From MWCR01 sp049325475 (GTDB taxonomy: Bacteria > Patescibacteriota > Patescibacteriia > 2-12-FULL-60-25), in assembly GCA_049325475.1 (NCBI GenBank), contig JBMOLN010000004.1, positions 62,001-126,000 on the forward strand: a DNA stretch of 64,000 nt, in the 5' to 3' direction. This document shows positions 16,930 to 25,465 of the stretch, one piece after another. The first letter of the stretch is position 1. Each line of letters opens with the position of its first letter. The notes under the pieces are model-generated. The model did not search any database and was not told the DNA's origin. It saw only the letters and a program-made list of their open reading frames with translations. A program made the position numbers and the translations under genes.

Positions 16930-16958
16930 TTGACAGTATAGCGGAATGCTGATAATAA
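16930..16958 (+). promoter_or_regulatory. Strong promoter of the 16978 gene
   Basis: TTGACA (16930-16935), 17 bases, TAATAA (16953-16958). An AAGAGGAGG site at 16964-16972 serves the ATG at 16978, leaving a very short leader. Confidence 0.82.
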
Positions 16959-16977
16959 CAGCCAAGAGGAGGTTCAA

Positions 16978-17277
16978 ATGACAACGGCGGTTGAAGTTAG
17001 AGCTCTTTTACACGAGGTTGAAAAAGGTCTGATGACTTATGGCGCCAATCAGGGATGGCGTGATCGATATCAGGCGTTGCTTGATGAATTTTTTGAGATC
17101 ATGAAAAAAGAAGTAAAAAGTCAGAGTCCATTCGGAAGCTGGTTTAAGGGCGGTTCGACTTTACTGGAAATCACTTGTGATGAATATGAGCTTTTACCCG
17201 AGTCGGAAAAAGCTTTTCAAGCACTCAAGCAGTTTGTAGAGGAAAACCGCACTCAACACAAAAACCCGTTGATTTAA
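16978..17277 (+). CDS. Unknown small soluble protein
   Basis: 99 residues, mostly helical and acidic (TTAVEVRALLHEVEKGLMTY; VKSQSPFGSWFKGGSTLLEI). No family recognised. Promoter and ribosome-binding site are close to consensus. The start codon is only about 13 bases from the expected transcription start, so the leader is short. It is monocistronic on the plus strand. Confidence 0.72.
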   Translation: MTTAVEVRALLHEVEKGLMTYGANQGWRDRYQALLDEFFEIMKKEVKSQSPFGSWFKGGSTLLEITCDEYELLPESEKAFQALKQFVEENRTQHKNPLI

Positions 17278-17455
17278 AGCAGGAAAACCTGGAAATGGTA
17301 AAATTGTTCGTTGGTGATGTTGATGAAGACAAAGGCTTGATTTTATCCCTTCGACTTCGCTCCCCTCCCCTAGATTACACTCAGGGTCATTAACAGGGTC
17401 TTCGAGATTAACAGGACACGTCGTTCGCGAACGACGTGTCAGGATTATTTTTCTA
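17278..17455. other. Non-coding spacer with a gene-like remnant and a 26-bp perfect palindrome
   Basis: An ATG at 17295 opens a 33-codon frame (MVKLFVGDVDEDKGLILSLR) that runs into CCCTTCGACTTCGCTCCCCT repeat text and stops; it may be a gene remnant or chance. 17415-17440 is a perfect palindrome with arms GACACGTCGTTCG and CGAACGACGTGTC followed by a T-rich stretch. Confidence 0.5.
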
Positions 17456-17484
17456 TTGCTAAAATTATTTTATTCGATTAATAT
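17456..17484 (+). promoter_or_regulatory. Putative promoter of a small RNA
   Basis: TTGCTA (17456-17461), 17-base spacer, TAATAT (17479-17484). Predicted start near 17491, just before the structured region. Confidence 0.55.
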
Positions 17485-17490
17485 ATTGGA

Positions 17491-17645
17491 AACCGAATGT
17501 CTGATGGCCGTAGGACGTTCTAGCGTTAAATCGCGAGGCTTTCGGCTGCCGCCGGTTTTGCGGGGACCAAGTAGCGTAAGCGAAAAGTCTTGAACACTTT
17601 CCCGCATTGGCCCGCCACACACTTGGGCTACCGGCGGTTTTTTAT
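17491..17645 (+). ncRNA. Putative structured small RNA, about 155 nt, family unknown
   Basis: No ORF on this strand. The 3' half is closed by GCCGCCGGT (17548-17556) pairing with ACCGGCGG, followed by TTTTTT, an intrinsic terminator-like end. Within it GCGGG pairs with CCCGC, and CCAAGT pairs with ACTTGG in crossing order, which would make an H-type pseudoknot. A GC-GTAA-GC mini-hairpin lies between. A plausible promoter precedes it. I looked for 6S, SRP, tmRNA and RNase P signatures and found none. It converges on rsmI. Confidence 0.55.
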
Positions 17646-17720
17646 TAAGCTGATAAAAGATTGAGCCGTAAAGCGTTTAAGCTTTTAAATAAACTTGAGC
17701 ACGTCCGGAATGTTGGCATA

Positions 17721-18407
17721 TTAATCTCTATATTTCTTGGGCGCGACGATGATGACCGATTCACCTTTTACACTGGAATTTTTGATGTCGATCAAGACTT
17801 TTTCGGCTGTCCCGCGGTAAATGGTTTCGTGGATTTTGGTCATTTCGCGAGCTACACAAACCGGTCGTACTTCGTTCATCGTACCTTGTACAATTTCAAA
17901 AAGACTTTCAAGTGTTTTAAGCAGACGGTGGGTGGATTCGAAGAAGACGGAGGCTTCATCGCGTTCCATGACATCTTTGAAAAAGGTTTGACGGCTTTTT
18001 TTGGCAGGTGCAAAGCCAAGATAAACGAATTGCTCCATGGGAAAGCCGCAGACAGAAATCGCGGCCGTAAGCGCAGACGGACCGGGAATGGGGCTGACCA
18101 TCAGATTTTCTTGCAAAGCCGCGGCGACCAATTTGCCTCCGGGATCGTTGACGCCCGGTGTTCCGGCATCGCTGACATAAGCAATGTTTTTATCAGCTCG
18201 CAGATCTTTAATGATGGATTTTATCTTGGCGTCATTGGAATGATGATGCAGAGATTGGACGGGCTTTTTGATTTCATAAAAGTCCAATAGCTTCCTGGTT
18301 ACGCGTGTGTCTTCGCAGACGATCAAATCCGCAGATTTGAGCGTATCCAATCCCCTGTTTGATATATCGGATAAATTGCCAATAGGCGTGGCGACGATGT
18401 GTAACAT
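17721..18407 (-). CDS. rsmI: 16S rRNA (cytidine(1402)-2'-O)-methyltransferase
   Basis: 228 residues from the ATG at 18407 (MLHIVATPIGNLSDIS). The tetrapyrrole-methylase fold motifs of RsmI are clear: ATPIGNLSDIS at 5-15, CEDTRVTRKLL near 32-42, SDAGTPGVNDPG near 79-90 and PGPSALTAAIS near 107-117. It 2'-O-methylates C1402 in the ribosomal P site. It lacks the short C-terminal helical extension of some homologues. The longer frame to 18440 translates a GTCATAACGTCGAACG array and is rejected. Confidence 0.94.
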   Translation of the reverse strand: MLHIVATPIGNLSDISNRGLDTLKSADLIVCEDTRVTRKLLDFYEIKKPVQSLHHHSNDAKIKSIIKDLRADKNIAYVSDAGTPGVNDPGGKLVAAALQENLMVSPIPGPSALTAAISVCGFPMEQFVYLGFAPAKKSRQTFFKDVMERDEASVFFESTHRLLKTLESLFEIVQGTMNEVRPVCVAREMTKIHETIYRGTAEKVLIDIKNSSVKGESVIIVAPKKYRD

Positions 18408-18422
18408 ATTTAAATAACCAGT

Positions 18423-18572
18423 CTTAACGTCGAACGTCATAACGTCATCACATAATAGTCTTAACGTCGAACGTCATAACGTTATAACGGGGGTCAACCA
18501 ATCAACTACGTTATGACGTTAGGACGTTATGATGCATCCCTGGGATTGTTAAGACGTAAGGACATTATGACA
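18423..18572. repeat. Long CGTCGAACGTCATAACG word array
   Basis: About 150 bases of repeated CTTAACGTCGAACGTCATAA, ACGTTATGACGTTAGGACG and GATGCATCCCTGGGATTG-type words, partly palindromic. Part of the text at 18538-18553 matches 16460-16470. Confidence 0.75.
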
Positions 18573-18701
18573 TTTTACTAACCTATTTTAGCGCAGTTTA
18601 TTGGTTTTTGGTAGATGTGGTAAAATAATCACGCGGATCAGTGTTCCAGTTGAACCGTATTCCGTAAAACTGATTAACAGGGACACGTGTTAACGTACTA
18701 T

Positions 18702-19103
18702 ATGAAGATTTTTAAGTTGCTAAGTCCCATATCGTTCGTAATATTAGTTATTGCGCTTTTTATGATGTTTGGAGGCGGCTGTTCGCCGCAGACGCTAGAC
18801 TCAAGACTCGGGACTCAAGACTCGGGACTCAAGACGCAAGAAACTGAAAAAGTTACAAATACCATACCAAGGCTGGATATATTGGAACCCGGTCTATCTG
18901 TGATGACAGACAAAGATATGGTTAATATTGTCGGTGAAACGGATCAGGATGTGGTTTATGTGCTCAACAACGCTTTTCCTGTCGCGGAAGGCCGTTTTGA
19001 AGTTCAAATTGGCGTTCAGGCTGATGAATTTACTGTTCCGGTATCGGTAAGCAATGGAATGACAACGACTACAATACAAATTCATGTAATGAAAAAGAAA
19101 TAA
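18702..19103 (+). CDS. Small lipoprotein, unknown
   Basis: 133 residues from the ATG at 18702 (MKIFKLLSPISFVILVIALF). A signal peptide with lipobox FGGGC at about 24-28 predicts a lipid-anchored extracytoplasmic protein. Residues 31-45 (TLDSRLGTQDSGLKTQE) are encoded by an ACTCAAGACTCGGGACTC word array. The rest (LDILEPGLSVMTDKDMVNIV) looks like an immunoglobulin-like or bacterial-Ig fold (weak inference). It overlaps no neighbour and lies 5 bases before the 19109 gene, so the two are probably co-transcribed. Confidence 0.68.
   Translation: MKIFKLLSPISFVILVIALFMMFGGGCSPQTLDSRLGTQDSGLKTQETEKVTNTIPRLDILEPGLSVMTDKDMVNIVGETDQDVVYVLNNAFPVAEGRFEVQIGVQADEFTVPVSVSNGMTTTTIQIHVMKKK
18794..18842. repeat. 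AGACTCGGGACTCAAG word array inside a lipoprotein gene
   Basis: Four degenerate copies of ACTCAAGACTCGGG within the coding sequence, right after the lipobox cysteine; same family as 8432-8496. Confidence 0.75.
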
Positions 19104-19108
19104 ACGAT

Positions 19109-19855
19109 ATGAGAAATAAATACTACTATTTGATTTTACTGCCAATGATTGCATTTATTGCGGTTGTTGCGGTGGGTTTTTGGTATACAAATTCGCAAAA
19201 GCAGAAAACGGTTGCGGATGATTTGGTGAATGCCAACGGCGAACGGCCGTATTTGTATCCGGATCAAGAAATCGATATCAACTCCGACGAATATAAAAAA
19301 TCCCTGCTTATGAAAGCGATAAATAATTTATTCGACGCAAAAAGCTTTAAAGCGGAAATCCAGCAAGAAACGTCCGGAGGCATTATTACAAGCAAAGTTG
19401 ATTATGTTTCGCCTTTAAGGCTGCGCGCAGTGGTCAGCATGGGAAAGGAATCTCCGATTGAATTGATTGCCGTTGGAGAAACGATATATGTAAAATCCGG
19501 AAATGAGGACTGGAAAATGACAAATGACGCGAGTTTGAAGAATTTCGCAAGAACTTTTTTCGCTTCCATGATCATCGAGAGCGCGGGCTTGGGATCGCTT
19601 GGCATAGCCGATGACGCGTTAATGGATTTTTCATATGACAACGGCAGGGAGTGTACAGAAGTTTCAACCAAATACAGCAACGAAGGAAATTTGATGGACA
19701 TAAGTATTTGCGTGACGGATGAAGCGTTTATCAAAACCATTGTAAAACACGATTCGGAAGGAGAAACAAAAACGGAGTACTACGAATATAATACTCTGAT
19801 GACAATTGAGCGGCCGATGCTGCCTTTGCTGGATCCGACTGTAAGGCTGAAATAA
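19109..19855 (+). CDS. Membrane-anchored protein with possible LolA/LppX-like fold
   Basis: 248 residues, one N-terminal hydrophobic anchor at 7-27 (YLILLPMIAFIAVVAVGFWY), then an extracytoplasmic domain. The series LLMKAINNLFDAKSFKAEIQ, VDYVSPLRLRAVVSMG, AVGETIYVKSGNEDW, CTEVSTKYSNEGNLMDISIC is reminiscent of the LolA/LppX concave beta-sheet lipid-binding fold, in which a repeated pattern of strands follows an N-terminal helix. This is an inference from pattern. Probably in an operon with the lipoprotein upstream. Confidence 0.62.
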   Translation: MRNKYYYLILLPMIAFIAVVAVGFWYTNSQKQKTVADDLVNANGERPYLYPDQEIDINSDEYKKSLLMKAINNLFDAKSFKAEIQQETSGGIITSKVDYVSPLRLRAVVSMGKESPIELIAVGETIYVKSGNEDWKMTNDASLKNFARTFFASMIIESAGLGSLGIADDALMDFSYDNGRECTEVSTKYSNEGNLMDISICVTDEAFIKTIVKHDSEGETKTEYYEYNTLMTIERPMLPLLDPTVRLK

Positions 19856-20698
19856 TTAATCAATTTTTTCAATAACTTCGACTGTTGTTTCCGTTACACT
19901 GGCAATAACTTGCATATCAGGTTCATTTTTGGATCTGTTTTTATAAGCCAAAAATAAAAAGATTATCGCCAATGCCGAACTCAAAATCATAAGAAGAGCG
20001 GTGCCGTTTTTAAAGGCAAGCGCGAAAAAAAGAATTTGATACAAACCAAGCGCCAAAGCCGTAAATTTTATGGAGGAATTTTTATAATTTTGCCAGATGC
20101 GCGAAGCCAGGATAGCGGTAAATGCCGAAATGAAACCTGTGACGAACCAGCCGAGAATGCCGGAAACGGGCACGCCAAGGACTGGTCCGGTTTGCGCCCA
20201 GGAAATTGCTATTGTTTTCGCCGCCAAAGGTTCTATGATCAGAGCCAGTATCATTGTAACGATTGCCGCATCAAAAGACCATGAGAAAAGTGTTTTGGGA
20301 TCGTTGCTGACTTTTTTGGGATGAACCAACATAATCGCCGAGCTGACGAAGAATGTCCAGAATACGGGAATGGGCCAGGCGACTTTAAGAAATTTATAAC
20401 CCAAAATATCCTGATGAAACGCAAATCCGAACGGCCAGCCTTTATAGCCGTTTAAAATAAATGCACCGGAGATTACCAAAAAAACACTTAGTATGGTTAT
20501 TGTAGATTTAGGCAGGCCGTACATTTTGCCGCCAATAACCCAGATTAGCAAGACAGACAATAAACTGCTTAAACCAAAGCCCCAAAAACTGGTGACGTCG
20601 AATCCTTTAAAGAGGATGCTTATTGTGCCCCAAAGAATAAATACTAAAAATGCGGTTAAAGTAACGCGTAATAGACGCTGATATCGGTTATTTTGCAT
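19856..20698 (-). CDS. Carotenoid biosynthesis protein-like (DUF422/CruF-type) membrane protein
   Basis: 280 residues with about eight membrane helices. The segment TGPVLGVPVSGILGWFVTGF (about 168-187) matches the most conserved region of the DUF422/CruF family, where G-V-P-x-x-x-x-x-G-W-F lies before a helix. Characterised CruF enzymes hydrate carotenoid end groups. Whether this bacterium makes carotenoids cannot be told here; no other carotenoid gene is seen. The stop abuts the plus-strand 19109 gene's end directly. A short acidic cytoplasmic tail (NEPDMQVIASVTETTVEV) ends the protein. Confidence 0.7.
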   Translation of the reverse strand: MQNNRYQRLLRVTLTAFLVFILWGTISILFKGFDVTSFWGFGLSSLLSVLLIWVIGGKMYGLPKSTITILSVFLVISGAFILNGYKGWPFGFAFHQDILGYKFLKVAWPIPVFWTFFVSSAIMLVHPKKVSNDPKTLFSWSFDAAIVTMILALIIEPLAAKTIAISWAQTGPVLGVPVSGILGWFVTGFISAFTAILASRIWQNYKNSSIKFTALALGLYQILFFALAFKNGTALLMILSSALAIIFLFLAYKNRSKNEPDMQVIASVTETTVEVIEKID

Positions 20699-20785
20699 AT
20701 GGCGAATATTATACTAACTGAGCTTTAAATCTACAATATACACAATAAGCAGTATTGCCCGATTTAACAAAATATGATAGAAATA

Positions 20786-20812
20786 TTAGCACTCGATATC
20801 TAAGAGTGCTAA
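20786..20812 (+). promoter_or_regulatory. Perfect CIRCE operator before clpB
   Basis: TTAGCACTC-N9-GAGTGCTAA (20786-20794 and 20804-20812), the HrcA binding site. It ends four bases before the clpB ATG, leaving no room for a Shine-Dalgarno sequence. A possible promoter is TTGCCC (20755-20760), 17 bases, TAGAAA (20778-20783); TATGAT at 20773 is an alternative -10. Confidence 0.95.
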
Positions 20813-20816
20813 ATAT

Positions 20817-23459
20817 ATGATTCCACAAAATTTTACTACAAAAAGCCAAGAAGCGCTGGCTTTAGCGCATCAGATGGCTCTGGAAAACGGACAGCAAGCC
20901 CTGGAGCCGATACATTTGGCTTTAGCGCTTTTAGGACAAGAAGGCAGTGTTGTGCCGTCAATAATCAAAAAATTACAAGTTGATCAGTCCATGCTTATGG
21001 GCGATATGGAGCAATTGCTTGCTCGCCTGCCTAAAGTTTCCACATCGCTTAATAACAGCAGTGTTGGACAAATATATTTTGGTCAGGATACAGCGAGGGT
21101 TTTGTTGCAAGCTGAAAAAGCGGCGCGTTATTTTAAAGATGAATTCATTTCCACGGAACATTTGTTGCTGGCTTTGACAGAACATCCTTCCGAAGTTTCA
21201 GCTTTACTGAATCAGCACGGTGTAACCACGGACTCGATTCTGAAAGCTCTTAAGGATGTTAGAGGCAGTGCGACTGTTGATTCTCCGGAACCAGAGGGTA
21301 AATATCAGGCTTTGGAAAAATATTCACGCAACCTCACGTCTTTGGCACAGCAGGAAAAACTGGATCCGGTAATCGGCCGCGACGAAGAGATCAGACGCGT
21401 AATGCAAGTTTTGTCGCGAAGGACAAAAAACAATCCGGTGTTAATCGGAGAAGCCGGCGTTGGCAAGACTGCCATTGTGGAGGGCTTGGCGCAAAGGATC
21501 GTGGCAGGAGACGTGCCGGAAACATTAAAGAACAAAGAATTGGTTTCTTTGGATTTGGGCTCTTTGGTCGCCGGCACAAAATTTCGCGGAGAGTTTGAGG
21601 AAAGATTAAAAGCATTAATCAAAGAAGTGCAAGACAGTTCAGGCAAGGTTATTTTATTTATCGACGAACTTCATACTCTTGTCGGAGCGGGCGCGACGGG
21701 CGAGGGCGGAGCCATGGATGCGTCAAATTTATTAAAACCGGCTTTGGCGCGCGGCGAGCTTAGGGCGATCGGAGCCACGACAATTAAAGAATACAGAAAA
21801 TATATCGAAAAAGATGCGGCTTTGGAACGCAGGTTCCAGCCCATTATGGTCGAGGAACCTTCGGAAGATGATGCGCTGACCATTTTAAGAGGCATAAAAG
21901 ATAAATACGAACTGCATCACGGCGTCAGAATCACGGACGGAGCTTTGATTTCGGCTGTTAAATTGTCTTCACGATACATTTCCGATCGGTTTTTGCCGGA
22001 TAAAGCGGTTGATTTGATTGATGAAGCGGCATCGGCTTTGTGCATGCAAATCGGTTCCATGCCTGAAGAATTGGATCAACTGAAACGCGAAATAATCCGA
22101 TTGGAAATCGAAAAAAGATCTTTGGTTAAAGAAGACGACAAGGATTCCAAGGAAAGACTGAAGGAGTGTGAAAAAGAAATGGCCGAAGTTAAAGAAAAAG
22201 CACATGAATTGGAGTTATCCTGGACTGCGGAAAAAGAAGTTTTAAACAATATTCAGGAAGTAAAAAAGAGCATCGATGAGTTAAAGAATAAGGCGGATAT
22301 CGCGGAACGCAAGGGCGATTTGGAAGTTGTTTCGGAAATCCGTTACGGCTCATTGCCGCAAAAAGAAGCGGATCTGGCAAAACTTGAAGTTAAGTTAAAA
22401 AAGATGCAAGGCAAGCGGGGTTTGTTAAGGGATGCTGTGACCGAAGAAGATATTGCCAAGGTTGTGAACCGCTGGACGCACATACCTGTTGCCAGAATGC
22501 TTGAGACTGAAGCTGAAAAGCTGGCTAAATTGGAGGACGAATTGCATAAAAGAGTAATCGGCCAAGATGAAGCCGTATCAGCAGTCAGTAATGCCATCCG
22601 CAGATCGCGGGCCGGCTTGGCGGAGCCCAAACGGCCGATTGGTTCGTTCTTATTTTTGGGGCCGACAGGTGTTGGTAAAACAGAACTCGCCAAAGCCTTG
22701 GCAGAAACTTTATTTGACAGCGAGGATGCCATTATCCGCTTGGATATGAGTGAATACAGTGAAAAACACACAATTTCACGCATGATCGGTTCGCCGCCGG
22801 GTTATGTTGGCTATGACGAAGGCGGACAGCTTACGGACCGCGTGCGCAGACAGCCTTATTCAGTCATTCTTTTGGATGAAGTGGAGAAGGCGCATCCGGA
22901 AGTGTTTAATACCCTGCTTCAAGTACTTGATGACGGACGTTTAACCGACGGCAAAGGCAGGACGGTAAGTTTTAAAAATACGGTCATAATCATGACATCC
23001 AATTTGGGATCGGATGTAATTTTGCATGAGGGTGCCAATGGCGGGGTTGTAGGTTTTTCCGCTGAAGATGATAAGAGCGACGACGCGACGACTAAACAGC
23101 GGATTTTGGAATTGCTGAAGGAGTCATTCAGACCGGAATTTTTAAACAGGATTGATGCGAGTATTGTGTTTAAAGCTCTGACAAAAGATGATTTGAGAAA
23201 GATAGTTGATCTGCAGATAGCAGAAGTTGCAAATCGCTTAGCCGAAAAGAAGATTGAAGTTAAATTTACGGATAAAGCCAAGAAATTTTTGGCGGAACAA
23301 GGCTATGACCCGGTATACGGCGCAAGACCGTTAAAACGCAAAATCCAGGATTTGATTCTTGATGAGCTGTCGCTTAAAGTGATAGAAGGAAATATTAAAG
23401 AAGATTCAAAAGTCATTATTGATGAAAAGACCGGGAAAATAACAATAAATATCAGTTAA
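20817..23459 (+). CDS. clpB: ATP-dependent disaggregase ClpB
   Basis: 880 residues, full length. The N-terminal Clp_N repeats span about 1-145, the first AAA+ domain has Walker A GEAGVGKT near 211, the coiled-coil middle domain that defines ClpB (rather than ClpA/ClpC) covers about 405-530, and the second AAA+ domain has GPTGVGKTE near 615. ClpB works with DnaK/DnaJ/GrpE, encoded at 49240-53969, to rescue aggregates. Both loci carry CIRCE, so HrcA co-regulates them. No ribosome-binding site is seen. Confidence 0.97.
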   Translation: MIPQNFTTKSQEALALAHQMALENGQQALEPIHLALALLGQEGSVVPSIIKKLQVDQSMLMGDMEQLLARLPKVSTSLNNSSVGQIYFGQDTARVLLQAEKAARYFKDEFISTEHLLLALTEHPSEVSALLNQHGVTTDSILKALKDVRGSATVDSPEPEGKYQALEKYSRNLTSLAQQEKLDPVIGRDEEIRRVMQVLSRRTKNNPVLIGEAGVGKTAIVEGLAQRIVAGDVPETLKNKELVSLDLGSLVAGTKFRGEFEERLKALIKEVQDSSGKVILFIDELHTLVGAGATGEGGAMDASNLLKPALARGELRAIGATTIKEYRKYIEKDAALERRFQPIMVEEPSEDDALTILRGIKDKYELHHGVRITDGALISAVKLSSRYISDRFLPDKAVDLIDEAASALCMQIGSMPEELDQLKREIIRLEIEKRSLVKEDDKDSKERLKECEKEMAEVKEKAHELELSWTAEKEVLNNIQEVKKSIDELKNKADIAERKGDLEVVSEIRYGSLPQKEADLAKLEVKLKKMQGKRGLLRDAVTEEDIAKVVNRWTHIPVARMLETEAEKLAKLEDELHKRVIGQDEAVSAVSNAIRRSRAGLAEPKRPIGSFLFLGPTGVGKTELAKALAETLFDSEDAIIRLDMSEYSEKHTISRMIGSPPGYVGYDEGGQLTDRVRRQPYSVILLDEVEKAHPEVFNTLLQVLDDGRLTDGKGRTVSFKNTVIIMTSNLGSDVILHEGANGGVVGFSAEDDKSDDATTKQRILELLKESFRPEFLNRIDASIVFKALTKDDLRKIVDLQIAEVANRLAEKKIEVKFTDKAKKFLAEQGYDPVYGARPLKRKIQDLILDELSLKVIEGNIKEDSKVIIDEKTGKITINIS

Positions 23460-23483
23460 AAGACGTTAGTTGAAAGCTGTATA

Positions 23484-23515
23484 AAAATCAGCCCCCAGAT
23501 GCAGGGCTGATTTTA
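23484..23515. terminator. Bidirectional intrinsic terminator
   Basis: AAAATCAGCCC and GGGCTGATTTT, 11-bp arms with a 9-base loop, between convergent clpB and the 23568 gene. T runs follow on both strands. Confidence 0.85.
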
Positions 23516-23567
23516 TCTAACAAATCACAATTAACAAATAATAAAGAAGAAAAGAGGAAAAAATTTA

Positions 23568-23969
23568 TTATTTGGATTTTTTAATTGTTTTGGCGGTTGC
23601 TTTGTATTCTTTTTCCACTTCCTTCCATTTGCTCAATAAATAGTCGCGGACTTCGGGGACTTCGGTAGCGGCAATATCTTTGGTCTTGGCATAATACGCC
23701 ATAACTTTTTTAACAGCCGCTTCGTAATTTTTTTGTGTAAGCTGTTTTTGCTTATTCAGTTCGATGACAAGTTTTTTTTGCATGGCGAGCGCTTTTTTCT
23801 CCGCATCATGCAGCATTTTTTTGCCTTTGGGAGTTTTTAAATAATAAGCAGTGCCGACCGCGAGAGCGGCGCCGGCGACCAAGCCTGCGGCTAGCAAGCC
23901 CTTGCCATGAGAGGCGGATTTTTTTGGCGCAGCCTTTTTCTTGGCAGGCGACTTCTTTACAGATGGCAT
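23568..23969 (-). CDS. Lys/Ala-rich protein with one membrane helix
   Basis: 133 residues. The N-terminus (SVKKSPAKKKAAPKKSASHG) is histone-H1-like, basic and low complexity; a glycine/alanine-rich membrane helix spans about 24-44, followed by KTPKGKKMLHDAEKKA and a helical, charged C-terminal half. The helix plus GKK-rich arrangement resembles YtxH-like stress proteins, but the assignment is weak. It lies opposite clpB and may be stress-linked by position only. Confidence 0.6.
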   Translation of the reverse strand: MPSVKKSPAKKKAAPKKSASHGKGLLAAGLVAGAALAVGTAYYLKTPKGKKMLHDAEKKALAMQKKLVIELNKQKQLTQKNYEAAVKKVMAYYAKTKDIAATEVPEVRDYLLSKWKEVEKEYKATAKTIKKSK

Positions 23970-24049
23970 ATAAACTTAAATAACAATTAATAAATAAGAT
24001 ATAAGAAATATTGTATCAAATAAACTTGCTATTTATTATATCATGGGTG

Positions 24050-25321
24050 TTATTTTGTTGAAAGGATTTGTTTAACATTACTCTTGCTGGCTTCTACGCC
24101 GGGCTGATCGAAAGGATTGATGCAATATAAAAAGCCGGCCATAGCGGTGGCGATCTCATAAAACATGAATAACGCGCCCAATGATTCTTCAGATACTTTA
24201 TCGATCTCTAAAGTGCCTACAGGCCTCTCTTGCTCGAGCAATGCTGCTGCCGTTGCTTTTTGCGCGGCATGGATCAAATCCGCGAATGAGTGATTTTTTG
24301 CGTATTTCAGATCATCAAATTTTGCGATTGACTTAGGTATCCGCAGTTTGGATGCGAAATTTTTTACATTCAGGAATGTATAGACTTTATCATCCGGACC
24401 GTCTTGATAGAGCTGGAGCTGTGAGTGCTGATCTGCGGGACCGATGGCCGCAACCGGAGTCGGCCCGCCGTGAGCTTTGAGCTTGCCGAGTGATTCGGCC
24501 CAGATTTGCCGGTACCACATGGCGAATTCCCGCAAGGCTTCGCTATAACAAAACAAAACGTGAATCGGCCGGCCATTGCGGCCATGCGCCACATGCCAAG
24601 CGGCGAAGCGATCAATATCGTGCGAAGTGCCAAAAGCATCGAACCAGTCATCACGGATTTTGGCGGCTGATTTCAGCAAAGCATCAATTTTAATATTGGC
24701 CATGGCCATCGGAAATAAACCGACAGATGTCAGGACTGAAAATCTACCGCCTATGTTTTGCGGGACAGATAAGGTTGCATAGCCGTTTTGAACCGCAAAA
24801 TCGCGTAATTCGCCGCTTTCAGGATCGGTTGTGCAGATTATGGCTTTAGCCGCTTTTTTAGCTCCCACGGCCTTTTCCAGCCGTTCTTTCGCTTCCAAAA
24901 AAACGCTCATGCATTCCAAAGTTCCGCCGGACTTGCTGATTACGTTGATACAGGTTTGCTTCCAGGGAATTGTATCAAAAACTTTGGAAATAGCATCAGG
25001 GTCGGTGGTATTGCCGGTAAACCAAATTTTTGAGCCAACGTATTTATCCGCCAGTGCATGAATTGCTGCGCGAGTGCCGAGATCGGAACCGCCAATGCCG
25101 ATAACCAAGCAATTTTTATATTTTTTAAACACTTTGACTTGCGCCTTGATTAAATCAATGTGATCTTTATCATCAACAACAGAAAGCCAGCCCTGCTCCC
25201 CTCTTTTATGCAGTTGGATCAGGTTTTGACGAGCATCAAAAATTTCATGAGGGTTGATTCTTTGCGTGGCAAAAAGATTGCCTCGCAGGTTGGAATCATC
25301 AAAGATTAGCGGAGGTTTCAT
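24050..25321 (-). CDS. pgi: Glucose-6-phosphate isomerase
   Basis: 423 residues, in the short bacterial size range. The sugar-phosphate SIS-fold signature IGIGGSDLGTRAAIHAL lies near 75-91, ISKSGGTLE near 128-136, and the C-terminal FDQPGVEASKSN with the catalytic lysine near 405-416. It interconverts glucose-6-phosphate and fructose-6-phosphate in glycolysis. The ATG at 25321 lies directly against the word array 25322-25398 without a Shine-Dalgarno sequence. Single-gene unit between an xth/lipoprotein pair and the 23568 gene. Confidence 0.95.
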   Translation of the reverse strand: MKPPLIFDDSNLRGNLFATQRINPHEIFDARQNLIQLHKRGEQGWLSVVDDKDHIDLIKAQVKVFKKYKNCLVIGIGGSDLGTRAAIHALADKYVGSKIWFTGNTTDPDAISKVFDTIPWKQTCINVISKSGGTLECMSVFLEAKERLEKAVGAKKAAKAIICTTDPESGELRDFAVQNGYATLSVPQNIGGRFSVLTSVGLFPMAMANIKIDALLKSAAKIRDDWFDAFGTSHDIDRFAAWHVAHGRNGRPIHVLFCYSEALREFAMWYRQIWAESLGKLKAHGGPTPVAAIGPADQHSQLQLYQDGPDDKVYTFLNVKNFASKLRIPKSIAKFDDLKYAKNHSFADLIHAAQKATAAALLEQERPVGTLEIDKVSEESLGALFMFYEIATAMAGFLYCINPFDQPGVEASKSNVKQILSTK

Positions 25322-25398
25322 ATAAGTCGATAAGTCTATATGTCTATACGTCGATACGTCTATATGTCGATACGTCGAGACGTCTATATGTCGATAAG
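25322..25398. repeat. TACGTCGATACGTCTATATGTC word array
   Basis: About nine degenerate copies of an 8-12 base word GTCGATA(C/A)GTCTATA, the clearest array of this family, filling the space upstream of pgi. Confidence 0.85.
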
Positions 25399-25465
25399 TT
25401 TAAATTCGCTAAAACGTGGAACGTGAAACGACGGACGATACGCGATACACGATGCGCGTAGGCGG

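Noticed and set aside
17661..18290. 209-residue plus-strand ORF antisense to rsmI
   Set aside because: Shadow of rsmI, which has all its catalytic motifs on the minus strand.
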